NCBI RefSeq assembly: GCF_001612905.1 | Contig: NZ_BDBI01000002.1 | Span: forward strand, 1-64,000 | Reading direction: 5' to 3' | DNA: 64,000 nt | Source of the DNA: Nocardia ignorata NBRC 108230 | GTDB lineage: Bacteria > Actinomycetota > Actinomycetes > Mycobacteriales > Mycobacteriaceae | Part shown: piece after piece, positions 1 to 7,258 of the stretch | Layout: each line of letters opens with the position of its first letter | Numbering within the stretch: the stretch's first letter is position 1 | Program-made: the position numbers and the translations under genes | Notes under the pieces: model-generated | Databases searched by the model: none | What the model was told of the DNA's origin: nothing | Seen by the model: the letters and a program-made list of their open reading frames with translations, nothing else

Positions 1-77
1 ACTCGAGTAGTGCCGTGTGGTCGGGAGTGCGGTAGGTGGCGGACTCGAGTGGTGCCTGTGGCCGGGGGGGCGTAGGC

Positions 78-103
78 GGGCGGGCTCGTGGGTGAGCCCG
101 CCC
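78..103 (-). terminator. Terminator hairpin after fprA
   Basis: A 10-bp perfect stem (78-87 with 94-103) encloses a 6-base loop just beyond the fprA stop codon on the minus strand. There is no T-run, which is usual for actinobacterial terminators. The remaining bases 1-77 hold no gene that I can see. Confidence 0.6.
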
Positions 104-112
104 GGTGTGGCT

Positions 113-1501
113 TTACGCCTTGTGGGGCTCGCTCGCGCGGAGCATGTCTTCGCGCTCGACGACCTTCACGCGCTCGCGGCCTTCGGGCTCGCCGAGGGCG
201 CGTTCGTGGGCGTCGAGGCGGTACCAGCCGGCCCAGGTGGTGAACGGGATGCCTTTGCCCTCGAGGAACTCGGTGACCGCGTCCAGCTCGGGCTTCGGCG
301 CGGGGGTGAAGTTCTTCGCGTCGTCGAGCAGGCAGGCGATGGTCTCGTTGGCGTCGCCCTTGGTGTGGCCGATCAGGCCGACGGGGCCACGCTTGATCCA
401 GCCGGTGACGTAGGTGGCGGGCATGAAGCGGGCGTTGCCTTCGGCGCTCTCGTCGGCGATCACGCGACCGGCCTCGTTGGGCACGGTGCCCGCCTGATCG
501 TCGAACGGCAGCTGGTTGATGTTCTGCGACAGGTAGCCGACGGCGCGGTAGACGGCCTGCACGTCCCACTGCTTGAACTCGCCGGTGCCCTTGACGTTGC
601 CGGTGCCGTCGAGCTGGGTGCGCTCGGTCTTGAGACCGACGACGCGGCCGTTCTCGTCGCCGACGATCTCGGCGGGCGACTCGAAGAAGTGCAGGAACAG
701 CTTGTGCGGGCGGTTGCCCTGGTCGCGGATGGCCCACTGCTCGAGGGTGTTGGCGACCATGTCGACCTGCTTGGAGTTACGGCGCGCGGCTTCGGAACCC
801 TCGTCGTAGTCGATGTCCTCGGGGTCGACGATCACCTCGATGGTCGGCGAGTGGTCGAGTTCACGCAGCTCGAGGGGGGTGAACTTGGCCTGCGCGGGAC
901 CGCGACGCCCGAAGACGTGCACCTCGACGGCCTTGTTCTCCTTGAGCCCCTTGTAGACGTTCGGCGGGATCTCGGTGGGCAGCAGCTCGTCACCGGTCTT
1001 GGCGAGCACGCGCGCCACGTCCAGGGCCACGTTGCCGACACCGAGCACGGCGACCTTCTCGGCGTCCAGCGGCCACGAACGCGGCACGTCGGGGTGCCCG
1101 TCGTACCAGGAGACGAAGTCGGCGGCACCGTAGGAACCGTCGAGGTCGATGCCGGGGATCGGCAGTGCGCGGTCGGCGTTGGCACCGGTGGAGAAGATCA
1201 CCGCGTCGTAGAACTGACGCAGGTCGTCGAGGGTGATGTCGGTGCCGTAGTCGATGTTGCCGAGCAGGCGCACCTGATCCTTGTCGAGCACCTTGTGCAG
1301 GGCGGTGATGATGCCCTTGATGCGCGGGTGGTCGGGTGCCACGCCGTAGCGGATGAGGCCGAAGGGCGCGGGCATGCGCTCGTAGAGGTCGATGCTGACC
1401 TCGGCGTCGGACTTCATCAAGGCGTCGGCGGCGTAGATACCGGCCGGTCCCGCACCCACGATCGCGATGCGAAGCGGGCGAGTCGCTGTCTGTTCGGTCA
1501 T
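113..1501 (-). CDS. fprA: NADPH-ferredoxin/adrenodoxin-type reductase FprA
   Basis: This 462-residue flavoprotein passes electrons from NADPH to ferredoxins through FAD, serving cytochromes P450 and iron-sulfur proteins in the cytoplasm. The FAD-binding GAGPAG motif lies at residues 16-21, followed by the family signature YERMPAPFGLIRYGVAPDHP. A second Rossmann motif, GVGNVALDVARVL near residue 153, binds NADPH, and FGRRGP follows it. The length matches mycobacterial FprA (about 456 residues). The gene is monocistronic. A candidate IdeR box lies about 45 bases upstream, which suggests iron control. The family assignment is firm; the regulation is inferred. Confidence 0.95.
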   Translation of the reverse strand: MTEQTATRPLRIAIVGAGPAGIYAADALMKSDAEVSIDLYERMPAPFGLIRYGVAPDHPRIKGIITALHKVLDKDQVRLLGNIDYGTDITLDDLRQFYDAVIFSTGANADRALPIPGIDLDGSYGAADFVSWYDGHPDVPRSWPLDAEKVAVLGVGNVALDVARVLAKTGDELLPTEIPPNVYKGLKENKAVEVHVFGRRGPAQAKFTPLELRELDHSPTIEVIVDPEDIDYDEGSEAARRNSKQVDMVANTLEQWAIRDQGNRPHKLFLHFFESPAEIVGDENGRVVGLKTERTQLDGTGNVKGTGEFKQWDVQAVYRAVGYLSQNINQLPFDDQAGTVPNEAGRVIADESAEGNARFMPATYVTGWIKRGPVGLIGHTKGDANETIACLLDDAKNFTPAPKPELDAVTEFLEGKGIPFTTWAGWYRLDAHERALGEPEGRERVKVVEREDMLRASEPHKA

Positions 1502-1545
1502 TGTCTACGCGCACCCTTTGGTCGAGAAACGATGTGACGGCGTCA

Positions 1546-1566
1546 ACTTAGCTTAGGCTAAGTCGG
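1546..1566. promoter_or_regulatory. Candidate IdeR/DtxR iron box
   Basis: TTAGCTTAGGCTAAG at 1548-1562 matches 13 of the 14 first positions of the DtxR/IdeR consensus (TTAGGTTAGGCTAA...), and the ACTTAG/CTAAGT flanks form a dyad. On the minus strand it abuts a TTGACG -35-like hexamer at 1541-1546, upstream of fprA. Binding there would block fprA transcription when iron is plentiful. This is motif evidence only. Confidence 0.55.
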
Positions 1567-1692
1567 AAACCGGCTACCGGCCGCTGCCGTCCTCGTCGGC
1601 GGCAGGCCGTAATCAACGCGATTCTAGCTGCGGTGTTGCGGCAACCCGGCGCGCGGTGTAGCTGCCCGGCCCGGGTCTGTCAGGATTACCAC

Positions 1693-2151
1693 ATGAGCGA
1701 GGAGCAAACAGGCTCGGACGATCAGCCCATCGAGGTCGATCAGACCGACAAGCGGTCCATCGTCCCGTTCGTCGCGGCCGCGGTGATCGCGGTCGTCGTG
1801 CTCATCAGCATCGTCGTCGGCGGGCTCCTCGCGCCCGCTGAGAAAAATGTCACAGAGGCCGATCGGCTCGCGGCCGCCGTCACCAACTATATCGACGCGC
1901 GCTCGCGCACCGATCAGCGTCCGCCGCCCGGGGTGGCGTGCCCCGGGTTCGACGAGGCGAAATCGGGTCTCACCGAACGGCTCGGCGGCCCGGAATCAGC
2001 GGCGACGATCGACAAGAAGGGCTTTTCCAACGCCACCGTCAACGGCAACCGGGCCAAGATCGACGCCACCGTTTCGGTGGGTGGGCAGTCGACGTCGAGC
2101 ACCTGGAACCTCACCCGGGTCGACGGCGCCTGGCTGGTGTGCACGCCCTGA
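1693..2151 (+). CDS. Small single-pass membrane protein with exported C-terminal domain
   Basis: The protein has 152 residues. An acidic N-terminus of about 28 residues precedes one transmembrane helix (roughly residues 29-48, rich in V, A and I). An extracytoplasmic domain of about 100 residues follows, ending in TWNLTRVDGAWLVCTP. The layout resembles actinobacterial conserved membrane proteins such as Rv0361, with a lumazine-binding/DUF4878-like fold outside the membrane. The function is unknown. I chose ATG 1693 over an upstream TTG because the hydrophilic head then fits the family. Two cysteines in the exported part could form a disulfide. Confidence 0.8.
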   Translation: MSEEQTGSDDQPIEVDQTDKRSIVPFVAAAVIAVVVLISIVVGGLLAPAEKNVTEADRLAAAVTNYIDARSRTDQRPPPGVACPGFDEAKSGLTERLGGPESAATIDKKGFSNATVNGNRAKIDATVSVGGQSTSSTWNLTRVDGAWLVCTP

Positions 2152-2196
2152 GGAGTTTGACACGGTGACCAGTGCCGGGGCAATCTCAGATCGCAA

Positions 2197-2310
2197 GGTC
2201 ATGAGTACCAGCGTCAAGCCCCGGCTAGCTGGTCGGCAACCCTCCTCCGCGGTGGGGTGCTCCGGGTGACGACCTGGCCGTGTGCGGACTCCCCGCCTCG
2301 GCAAGAGCGG
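2197..2310 (+). ncRNA. SAM-IV riboswitch
   Basis: The leader of the rhodanese-metZ operon carries the SAM-IV core. P1 pairs GGTC (2197-2200) with GACC (2271-2274). Inside are the conserved ATGAGT, CAGCGTCAAGCCCCGGCT and GGTCGGCAACCCTCC blocks, then GGTGGGGTGC and TCCGGGTGA. The 3' extension to about 2310 would hold the additional SAM-IV helix and pseudoknot. S-adenosylmethionine binding should switch off the downstream sulfur-assimilation genes. The core match is strong; the exact 3' end is approximate. Confidence 0.9.
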
Positions 2311-2330
2311 ATTCACGCAGGAGGATCGAC

Positions 2331-2747
2331 ATGAGTTACGCCGGCGACATCACCCCTGAGAAGGCGTGGGAAATCCTGACCGAGCACGCCGACGCGGTGC
2401 TGGTCGACGTGCGCACCGAAGGCGAGTGGGCCCACATCGGCATCCCCGACACCAGCTCCATCGAGCGCCCCGCGCACTTCATCGAATGGGTCGACGGCAC
2501 CGGCGCGCGCAACCCGCGCTTCGGTGAGCAGCTCGAACAGGTCCTCGCCGACCGCCCGGCCGACGCGCCCGTGGTGTTCCTGTGTCGCTCGGGTCAGCGC
2601 TCGGCGTACGCGGCGACGGTGGCCACCGCGGCGGGGATCACCCCGTCCTACAACGTGCTCGACGGTTTCGAAGGTGGGCTCGACGCGTTCGGGCAGCGCG
2701 GCAGCACCGGCTGGCGCGCCGTCGGCCTGCCGTGGCGCCAGGCATAA
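2331..2747 (+). CDS. Rhodanese-like sulfurtransferase
   Basis: This is a single rhodanese domain of 138 residues. The active-site loop LCRSGQRS places the persulfide-forming cysteine at residue 85, and the DVRTEGEW motif is at the start. It starts at ATG 2331 behind the strong ribosome site CAGGAGG (2318-2324), directly under the SAM-IV riboswitch. metZ follows after 10 bases, the same pair as Rv0390-Rv0391 in M. tuberculosis (from memory). The context suggests that it handles or delivers sulfane sulfur for homocysteine synthesis. The partner protein is not known. Confidence 0.9.
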   Translation: MSYAGDITPEKAWEILTEHADAVLVDVRTEGEWAHIGIPDTSSIERPAHFIEWVDGTGARNPRFGEQLEQVLADRPADAPVVFLCRSGQRSAYAATVATAAGITPSYNVLDGFEGGLDAFGQRGSTGWRAVGLPWRQA

Positions 2748-2757
2748 GGAGACTCGC

Positions 2758-3966
2758 ATGATCACCGGTGGTTCCTTCGACAAGCCGCTGCCGGAAGGGG
2801 TTGGTCCCGCCACCCTCGGTGTGCGCGGTGGCCTGCGACGTTCCGGATTCGACGAGACGTCCGAGGCGCTGTACCTGACTTCCGGCTTCGTCTACGAGAA
2901 CGCCGAGGCCGCCGAGGCCGCGTTCACCGGCGATGTCGAACACTTCGTCTACTCCCGCTTCGGCAACCCGACGGTGGCCATGTTCGAGGAGCGCATCCGC
3001 CTGCTCGACGGCGCCGAGGCCGCGTTCGCGACCGCCTCGGGCATGTCGGCGGTCTTCACCGCGCTCGGCGCGCTGCTGAAGGCCGGCGACCGGCTCGTCG
3101 CCGCGCGCAGCCTGTTCGGTTCCTGCTTCGTGGTGTGCAACGAGATCCTGCCGCGCTGGGGCATCGAGACCGTCTTCGTCGACGGCGACGACCTCGACCA
3201 GTGGGAGCAGGCCCTGTCGGTGCCCACCCAAGCCGTGTTCTTCGAGACCCCGGCCAACCCGATGCAGACCCTCGTCGACGTCCGCAAGGTCACCGAGCTG
3301 GCCCACGCCGCGGGCGCGAAAGTGGTGTTGGACAACGTCTTCGCCACCCCACTGTTGCAGCGCGGGTTCGAACTCGGCGCCGACGTGGTCGTCTACTCCG
3401 GCACCAAGCACATCGACGGCCAGGGTCGCGTCCTCGGCGGCGCCATCCTCGGCGCCAAGGACTACATCGATGGCCCGGTGAAAACCCTGATGCGCCATAC
3501 CGGTCCGGCACTGAGCCCGTTCAACGCCTGGACCCTGCTCAAGGGCTTGGAGACGATGCCGCTGCGCGTGCGTCAATCCACCGAATCGGCGCTGAAGGTC
3601 GCCGAATTCCTGGAGACGAACAAGTCGGTCGAATGGGTGAAATACCCGTTCCTGCAGTCCCATCCGCAACACGCCTTGGCGCAGGAGCAGATGTCGGGCG
3701 GCGGCACCGTCGTCACCTTCGCCCTGCACGGCGACGACGGCAAGAAGCGCGCCTTCGAGGTCCTCAACCGCCTGCGCATCATCGACATCTCCAACAACCT
3801 CGGCGACGCCAAAACGATGATCACCCACCCCGCGACCACCACCCACCGAGCCATGGGCCCGGAAGGCCGCGCCTCCATCGGCCTCTCCGACGGCGTGGTC
3901 CGCATCTCGGTAGGCCTGGAAGACATCGAAGACCTCCTGGGCGACCTCGACCACGCCCTCAGCTAG
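2758..3966 (+). CDS. metZ: O-succinylhomoserine sulfhydrylase
   Basis: The protein has 402 residues and belongs to the PLP-dependent Cys/Met-metabolism family. It makes homocysteine from an activated homoserine and sulfide. YSGTKHIDGQGR carries the PLP-binding lysine (residue 217), and FETPANP, VYSRFGNPT and ATASGMSA are family signatures. ATG 2758 follows AAGGAG, 10 bases after the rhodanese stop. The SAM-IV riboswitch upstream should lower expression when methionine and SAM are abundant. O-acetylhomoserine use cannot be excluded from sequence alone. Confidence 0.93.
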   Translation: MITGGSFDKPLPEGVGPATLGVRGGLRRSGFDETSEALYLTSGFVYENAEAAEAAFTGDVEHFVYSRFGNPTVAMFEERIRLLDGAEAAFATASGMSAVFTALGALLKAGDRLVAARSLFGSCFVVCNEILPRWGIETVFVDGDDLDQWEQALSVPTQAVFFETPANPMQTLVDVRKVTELAHAAGAKVVLDNVFATPLLQRGFELGADVVVYSGTKHIDGQGRVLGGAILGAKDYIDGPVKTLMRHTGPALSPFNAWTLLKGLETMPLRVRQSTESALKVAEFLETNKSVEWVKYPFLQSHPQHALAQEQMSGGGTVVTFALHGDDGKKRAFEVLNRLRIIDISNNLGDAKTMITHPATTTHRAMGPEGRASIGLSDGVVRISVGLEDIEDLLGDLDHALS

Positions 3967-3973
3967 CTCCCGT

Positions 3974-4375
3974 TCAACGAACGGGGTCGTACACCGCGAA
4001 ACCGAGCTGCTCGGCCACCGTGGCCATGTTCTTGTCGTGGGTCACGATGGTGAGGTCGTCCAAGCCGCTGCGTAGTGCGGAGGCCAGATGGATGGCATCC
4101 AGGGTTCGGATGTGGGAAATGATGGCCTCGGCCTCGTTGAGGACAGCGTGATCGACCGGGATGATGTCGATGTGATCGATGATCTGGTCCCGGTCGAGCA
4201 CGGGCAATCCTTCACGGCGCAACACGCGGGTGATTTCGGTGCGTAGCAATCGCGACGAGACGACTCGGTCGACCTCGCTGCCGGTGGTGCCGTCGAACCA
4301 CTCAGCAGCTTCGGCCGAGTGTCCGAGGATGATCCGCATGGCGACCGAGGTATCGAGGTAGAAGTACCTCACCAC
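3974..4375 (-). CDS. vapC: VapC-type PIN-domain toxin
   Basis: This 133-residue PIN domain protein is probably an endoribonuclease that cleaves tRNA or rRNA when freed from its antitoxin. The first acidic residue sits in YLDTSVAM near the N-terminus. ALDAIHLASAL and TIVTHDKNM provide the later conserved acidic residues that bind Mg2+. Two adjacent GTG codons (4375 and 4372) could each start it; both overlap the antitoxin stop. The gene converges on metZ with 7 bases between stops. It is translationally coupled to the antitoxin, as is normal for vapBC operons. Confidence 0.88.
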   Translation of the reverse strand: MVRYFYLDTSVAMRIILGHSAEAAEWFDGTTGSEVDRVVSSRLLRTEITRVLRREGLPVLDRDQIIDHIDIIPVDHAVLNEAEAIISHIRTLDAIHLASALRSGLDDLTIVTHDKNMATVAEQLGFAVYDPVR

Positions 4376-4620
4376 TCGCCCTTCTCCGAGTCGAGCAACT
4401 CGTCGATCGAGTCGGCCGTTCGGAGTTCGTGACGCCGGATCGCGCGGGTGTTGGCGCGTCCAGCGACCTTGCGCGGAATGATCTGCGTCGAGGAGACCGC
4501 AGGCACGATGAAGCCCACCCGATGGTTGTGCCGGGTCAGCTCGTAGACCTCGCCCGATTCGACGTCGGCGACCATGGCGGACGGATTCTGGCGAAGCTCG
4601 CCGACGCTGATGGACTTCAT
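4369..4620 (-). CDS. vapB: Phd/YefM-family antitoxin of the VapBC pair
   Basis: The protein has 83 residues. Its N-terminus, MKSISVGELRQNPSAMV, is the classic Phd/YefM DNA-binding start (strand, then helix). The acidic C-terminal tail (SIDELLDSEKGEW) should wrap and block the PIN toxin. It is upstream of the toxin and overlaps it by 7 bases. Such antitoxins usually repress their own promoter, here within the 34 bases to the neighbouring gene and beyond. The family is clear although the toxin is VapC-type, a common mixed pairing. Confidence 0.88.
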   Translation of the reverse strand: MKSISVGELRQNPSAMVADVESGEVYELTRHNHRVGFIVPAVSSTQIIPRKVAGRANTRAIRRHELRTADSIDELLDSEKGEW

Positions 4621-4654
4621 AACGCCCAGCGTACGCGGGTTTGTCTACTAATGT

Positions 4655-5761
4655 CTACGAGTCGTGAACCTTGTCGACCTCGCCGTTGGACAGGGCCTTC
4701 TGCAAGGAGTTGAAGACCGTCAGGCCCTGGCCGACCATGCCGTTGACCAGTTCGCTCACGCCGTCGGGTCCGTTGAGGACGGTGAGGTTGGCGTTGGCGA
4801 GGCCGTTGGAGGCTTGGCGGACGATCTCGGGGAGTTGCTCGATGAGCAACTGGTCCAAGGCGATTCGGTTGTTGGAGGCGGCGGCTTCGGCCTGGATGCG
4901 AGTGCGGTCGGCTTCGGCCTCGGCGAGGATGCGGACCCGTTCTGCCTCGGCGAGAGCGGGTTTCACGACTTCGGCCTGAAGTTCCTGCTCGCGCAGTTCG
5001 GCGTTCTTGCGTGCCTGTTCGGCCTGGGCGGTGAGGACTTCCTGCCGGGCTACGGCGTCGGCGAGCGGACCTGCCTGTGCCGCTTCGGCATTGGCCTTGT
5101 CGATGTCGCGCTGGTACTGCGCCTTGAGCAGCGAGGTCTCGCGCTCGTATTCGGCGCGGCGGCGCAGCGATTCCTGTTCGGCCTCGGCGGCGCGCTGGGC
5201 GGCCTGGGCCTGGGCGATCTGGGCGTCGCGCTGCACGGCCGCGTTGTGCGGGGCGGCGAGGGCCTCGATATAGCCGAGGTTGCCGTCGTCGATCGACTGG
5301 ATCTGGAACGAGTCGACCCACAGGCCGATATTGCTCATCTCCACCTTGGAGGCGATCAGCACCTCGTCGGCCAGCTTCTGGCGTTCGCGGATGATCTCCT
5401 CGACGGTCATCGAGCCGACGATCGAGCGCAGGTGACCGGAGAAGATGCGGCCGGTGAGCACCGACATCTCCTTCTCCTGCTCGGACAGGAAGCGTTGTGC
5501 CGCATTGACGATCGACTGGGTGTCGTTGGCGACCTTGAACGCGATAACCGCGCGCACGTCGAGCTGGATGGCCTGCTTGGTGACGCAGCGTTCGCGGATC
5601 TCGGATTCGAACATTGCCAGCGACAGGTAGCTGACCTTGCGAAACAGTGGAATCACCCAGGTGCCGCGACCGATGATCACCTTGAACGGCGCGTTGTCCT
5701 TGACCTTGGCGCCACTGACCAGCATGGCCTCGTCGGGATCAGGAACGTGATAGCCCAGCAT
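4655..5761 (-). CDS. SPFH/band-7 flotillin-like protein without a membrane segment
   Basis: The protein has 368 residues. An SPFH/PHB domain (about residues 10-190) begins with YHVPDPDEAMLVSGAKVKDN. A long charged, Ala/Glu/Gln/Arg-rich coiled coil follows (about 195-330), with repeated AEAE and RILAEAEADRTRIQAEA stretches. The tail is the flotillin-like segment LPEIVRQASNGLANANLTVL. I see no transmembrane helix or hairpin, unlike many bacterial flotillins. ATG 5761 was chosen because GGGAGG lies 7 bases upstream and the family starts there. It is 17 bases from the NfeD-like gene, its probable partner. It may scaffold at the membrane, but that is inferred. Confidence 0.85.
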   Translation of the reverse strand: MLGYHVPDPDEAMLVSGAKVKDNAPFKVIIGRGTWVIPLFRKVSYLSLAMFESEIRERCVTKQAIQLDVRAVIAFKVANDTQSIVNAAQRFLSEQEKEMSVLTGRIFSGHLRSIVGSMTVEEIIRERQKLADEVLIASKVEMSNIGLWVDSFQIQSIDDGNLGYIEALAAPHNAAVQRDAQIAQAQAAQRAAEAEQESLRRRAEYERETSLLKAQYQRDIDKANAEAAQAGPLADAVARQEVLTAQAEQARKNAELREQELQAEVVKPALAEAERVRILAEAEADRTRIQAEAAASNNRIALDQLLIEQLPEIVRQASNGLANANLTVLNGPDGVSELVNGMVGQGLTVFNSLQKALSNGEVDKVHDS

Positions 5762-5778
5762 CTGAGCCTCCCTTGCTT

Positions 5779-6012
5779 TCAGTTGTCTTGCGGCAGTCGC
5801 GGTGTGAGCGGTATCCAGGGCACGACGTCGACGAGCCTGCCCGGATTGACCGCGACGATGAGCACGGTCGCGCCCGCCTCGATCGGTTCGTCGGCGCGCG
5901 CGAGATACAGCTCCGTGCCGCCACGAATGGCGACGAGTACTTCGCCGAGTGCGCCCGCGGCGCGGATCGGTGAGGTGATGGTGCCGGTCATTCCCTGCAC
6001 CGGGTCGGTCAT
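5779..6012 (-). CDS. Minimal NfeD-like OB-fold protein
   Basis: The protein has only 77 residues. The pattern GMTGTITSPI, ALGEVLVAIRGG, ADEPIEAGATVLIVAVNPG, RLVDVVPW resembles the C-terminal OB-fold of NfeD proteins, whose genes accompany SPFH genes. The NfeD membrane domain is absent. ATG 6012 follows AAAGGAG. The gene lies directly upstream of the SPFH gene on the same strand, 17 bases away, so the two are probably co-transcribed. Assignment rests on pattern and context; a database profile match was not possible here. Confidence 0.65.
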   Translation of the reverse strand: MTDPVQGMTGTITSPIRAAGALGEVLVAIRGGTELYLARADEPIEAGATVLIVAVNPGRLVDVVPWIPLTPRLPQDN

Positions 6013-6092
6013 CGTGGCGAACTCCTTTGTCTCGCACCGGTTGTGCGTCAGCCTACGGAGGGGCGCCTGTAAGCGGGTAACAAAATTCTTAT

Positions 6093-6128
6093 TGACAGCA
6101 TCCTGTCAATAATGACAGGATGCTGTCA
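6093..6128. promoter_or_regulatory. Twin MarR operators overlapping the start codon
   Basis: Two 16-bp palindromes of the form TGACAG-N4-CTGTCA (6093-6108 and 6113-6128) are themselves perfect inverted copies of each other. They are 20 bp apart, two helical turns. The second ends on the A of the PfpI-family ATG. The downstream MarR regulator is the obvious ligand, giving autorepression of the two-gene operon and perhaps of the divergent NfeD/SPFH genes. Confidence 0.8.
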
Positions 6129-6763
6129 TGACGAAGAAGACAGTTCACGTGGCTGTGTACGACACTCTTTCGGACTGGGAAGTCGGCGCGGCGACGGTCA
6201 ATATCGCCGACGACTCCTGGCATCGCGAGCCGGGGCGCTTCGAGGTGGCGACGGTCGGGCTCACGACCGCGCCCGTCACCACCGCCGGACGCATGCGGGT
6301 GACCCCCGACCTGGCCCTGGCCGACATCGACCCCGCCGACAGCGCGATGCTGATCCTGCCCGGCGCCGACCTGTGGGACGCCGGTGACGACCTGGCTCCC
6401 TTCGCTCGCAAGGCGCGGGAATTCCTCGCGGCGGGTGTACCGGTCGCGGCGATCTGTGGTGCCACCCTCGGACTCGCCAAGGAAGGCTTGCTCGACGACC
6501 GCCCGCACACGAGCAACGCCGCCGAATATTTGGCCTCCAGTGGCTATTCCGGCGCCGAGCACTATGTCGACGAATCGGCGGTGACCGACGGTGACCTCAT
6601 CACCGCCGACGCCATGTCCCCGTTCGAGTTCGCGCGTGAGATCTTCGTCCGCCTCGATCTCTTCGAGCCGCAGGTACTCGACGCGTGGTACCAGCTGTTC
6701 GGACAGAAGGACCCCACCGGCTACTTCGCTCTTGCCGAAAACGCAAGCGGACAAGCAGATTGA
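6128..6763 (+). CDS. DJ-1/PfpI-superfamily protein
   Basis: The protein has 211 residues with a class-I glutamine-amidotransferase-like fold. The nucleophile elbow VAAICGATLGLA puts the conserved cysteine at residue 110. The start VHVAVYDTLSDWEVG and the acidic LILPGADLW segment are typical. Family members act as deglycases, chaperones, isonitrile hydratases or proteases, so the reaction is not fixed. It overlaps the MarR gene by four bases (TTGA), and its start codon lies inside the operator. That makes it the main regulated target of the MarR protein, probably in a stress response. Confidence 0.88.
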   Translation: MTKKTVHVAVYDTLSDWEVGAATVNIADDSWHREPGRFEVATVGLTTAPVTTAGRMRVTPDLALADIDPADSAMLILPGADLWDAGDDLAPFARKAREFLAAGVPVAAICGATLGLAKEGLLDDRPHTSNAAEYLASSGYSGAEHYVDESAVTDGDLITADAMSPFEFAREIFVRLDLFEPQVLDAWYQLFGQKDPTGYFALAENASGQAD

Positions 6764-7221
6764 ACGAACAACAGCAGCTGCTCGACGCGGCCGCGCTCAC
6801 CGTCTACCGGCTCAACGGTCAATTCCTCGCCCTCGGTGACGAATTGGCCGCGCCTGCCGGGATCTCGGTGGCGTGGTGGCAGGTGATGGCGTCGGTGGAA
6901 CATCAACCGTTGCCGGTCGCCGGGATCGCCCGCGCCATCGGCATCACCCGGCAGAGCGTGCAGCGGGTGGCCGACATCCTGGTCGGCAAGGGGCTGTGCG
7001 AATACCGGCCGAACCCGGCGCACAAACGGGCCAAGCTGGTCGCGATCACCGAGGCGGGCGAGGCGGCCGTCCGTCGCATCGACCCGCAGCACGAAGTGTT
7101 GGCCCGTCGCCTCGCCGACGCACTCGGCCCGGCCGAATTCGCCGCGACCGTCGAGACTCTCACCCGGTTGTCGGCGGCGATCGACATCATCGTCGCGGGT
7201 GACGAGAACAGCGTCGGTTGA
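6760..7221 (+). CDS. MarR-family transcriptional regulator
   Basis: The protein has 153 residues and a winged-helix DNA-binding domain. Segments include AWWQVMASVEHQPLPVAGIARAIG and the recognition helix ITRQSVQRVADILVGKGL, then the wing YRPNPAHKRAKLVAITEAG. I start it at TTG 6760, which overlaps the upstream TGA; the next reading-frame starts lie inside the PfpI gene and would add a non-homologous arginine-rich head. It most likely binds the TGACAG-N4-CTGTCA pair at 6093-6128. The inducing ligand is unknown. Confidence 0.88.
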   Translation: MNEQQQLLDAAALTVYRLNGQFLALGDELAAPAGISVAWWQVMASVEHQPLPVAGIARAIGITRQSVQRVADILVGKGLCEYRPNPAHKRAKLVAITEAGEAAVRRIDPQHEVLARRLADALGPAEFAATVETLTRLSAAIDIIVAGDENSVG

Positions 7222-7258
7222 GACCGCCCACGTGGCGGCGGCCAGTGCGTCGGGCTCG

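Noticed and set aside
17..1537. A 506-codon open frame opposite fprA
   Set aside because: It mirrors the fprA codons in antisense, has no ribosome site and encodes a Gly/Val/Asp-rich sequence typical of reverse-strand frames in high-GC DNA.
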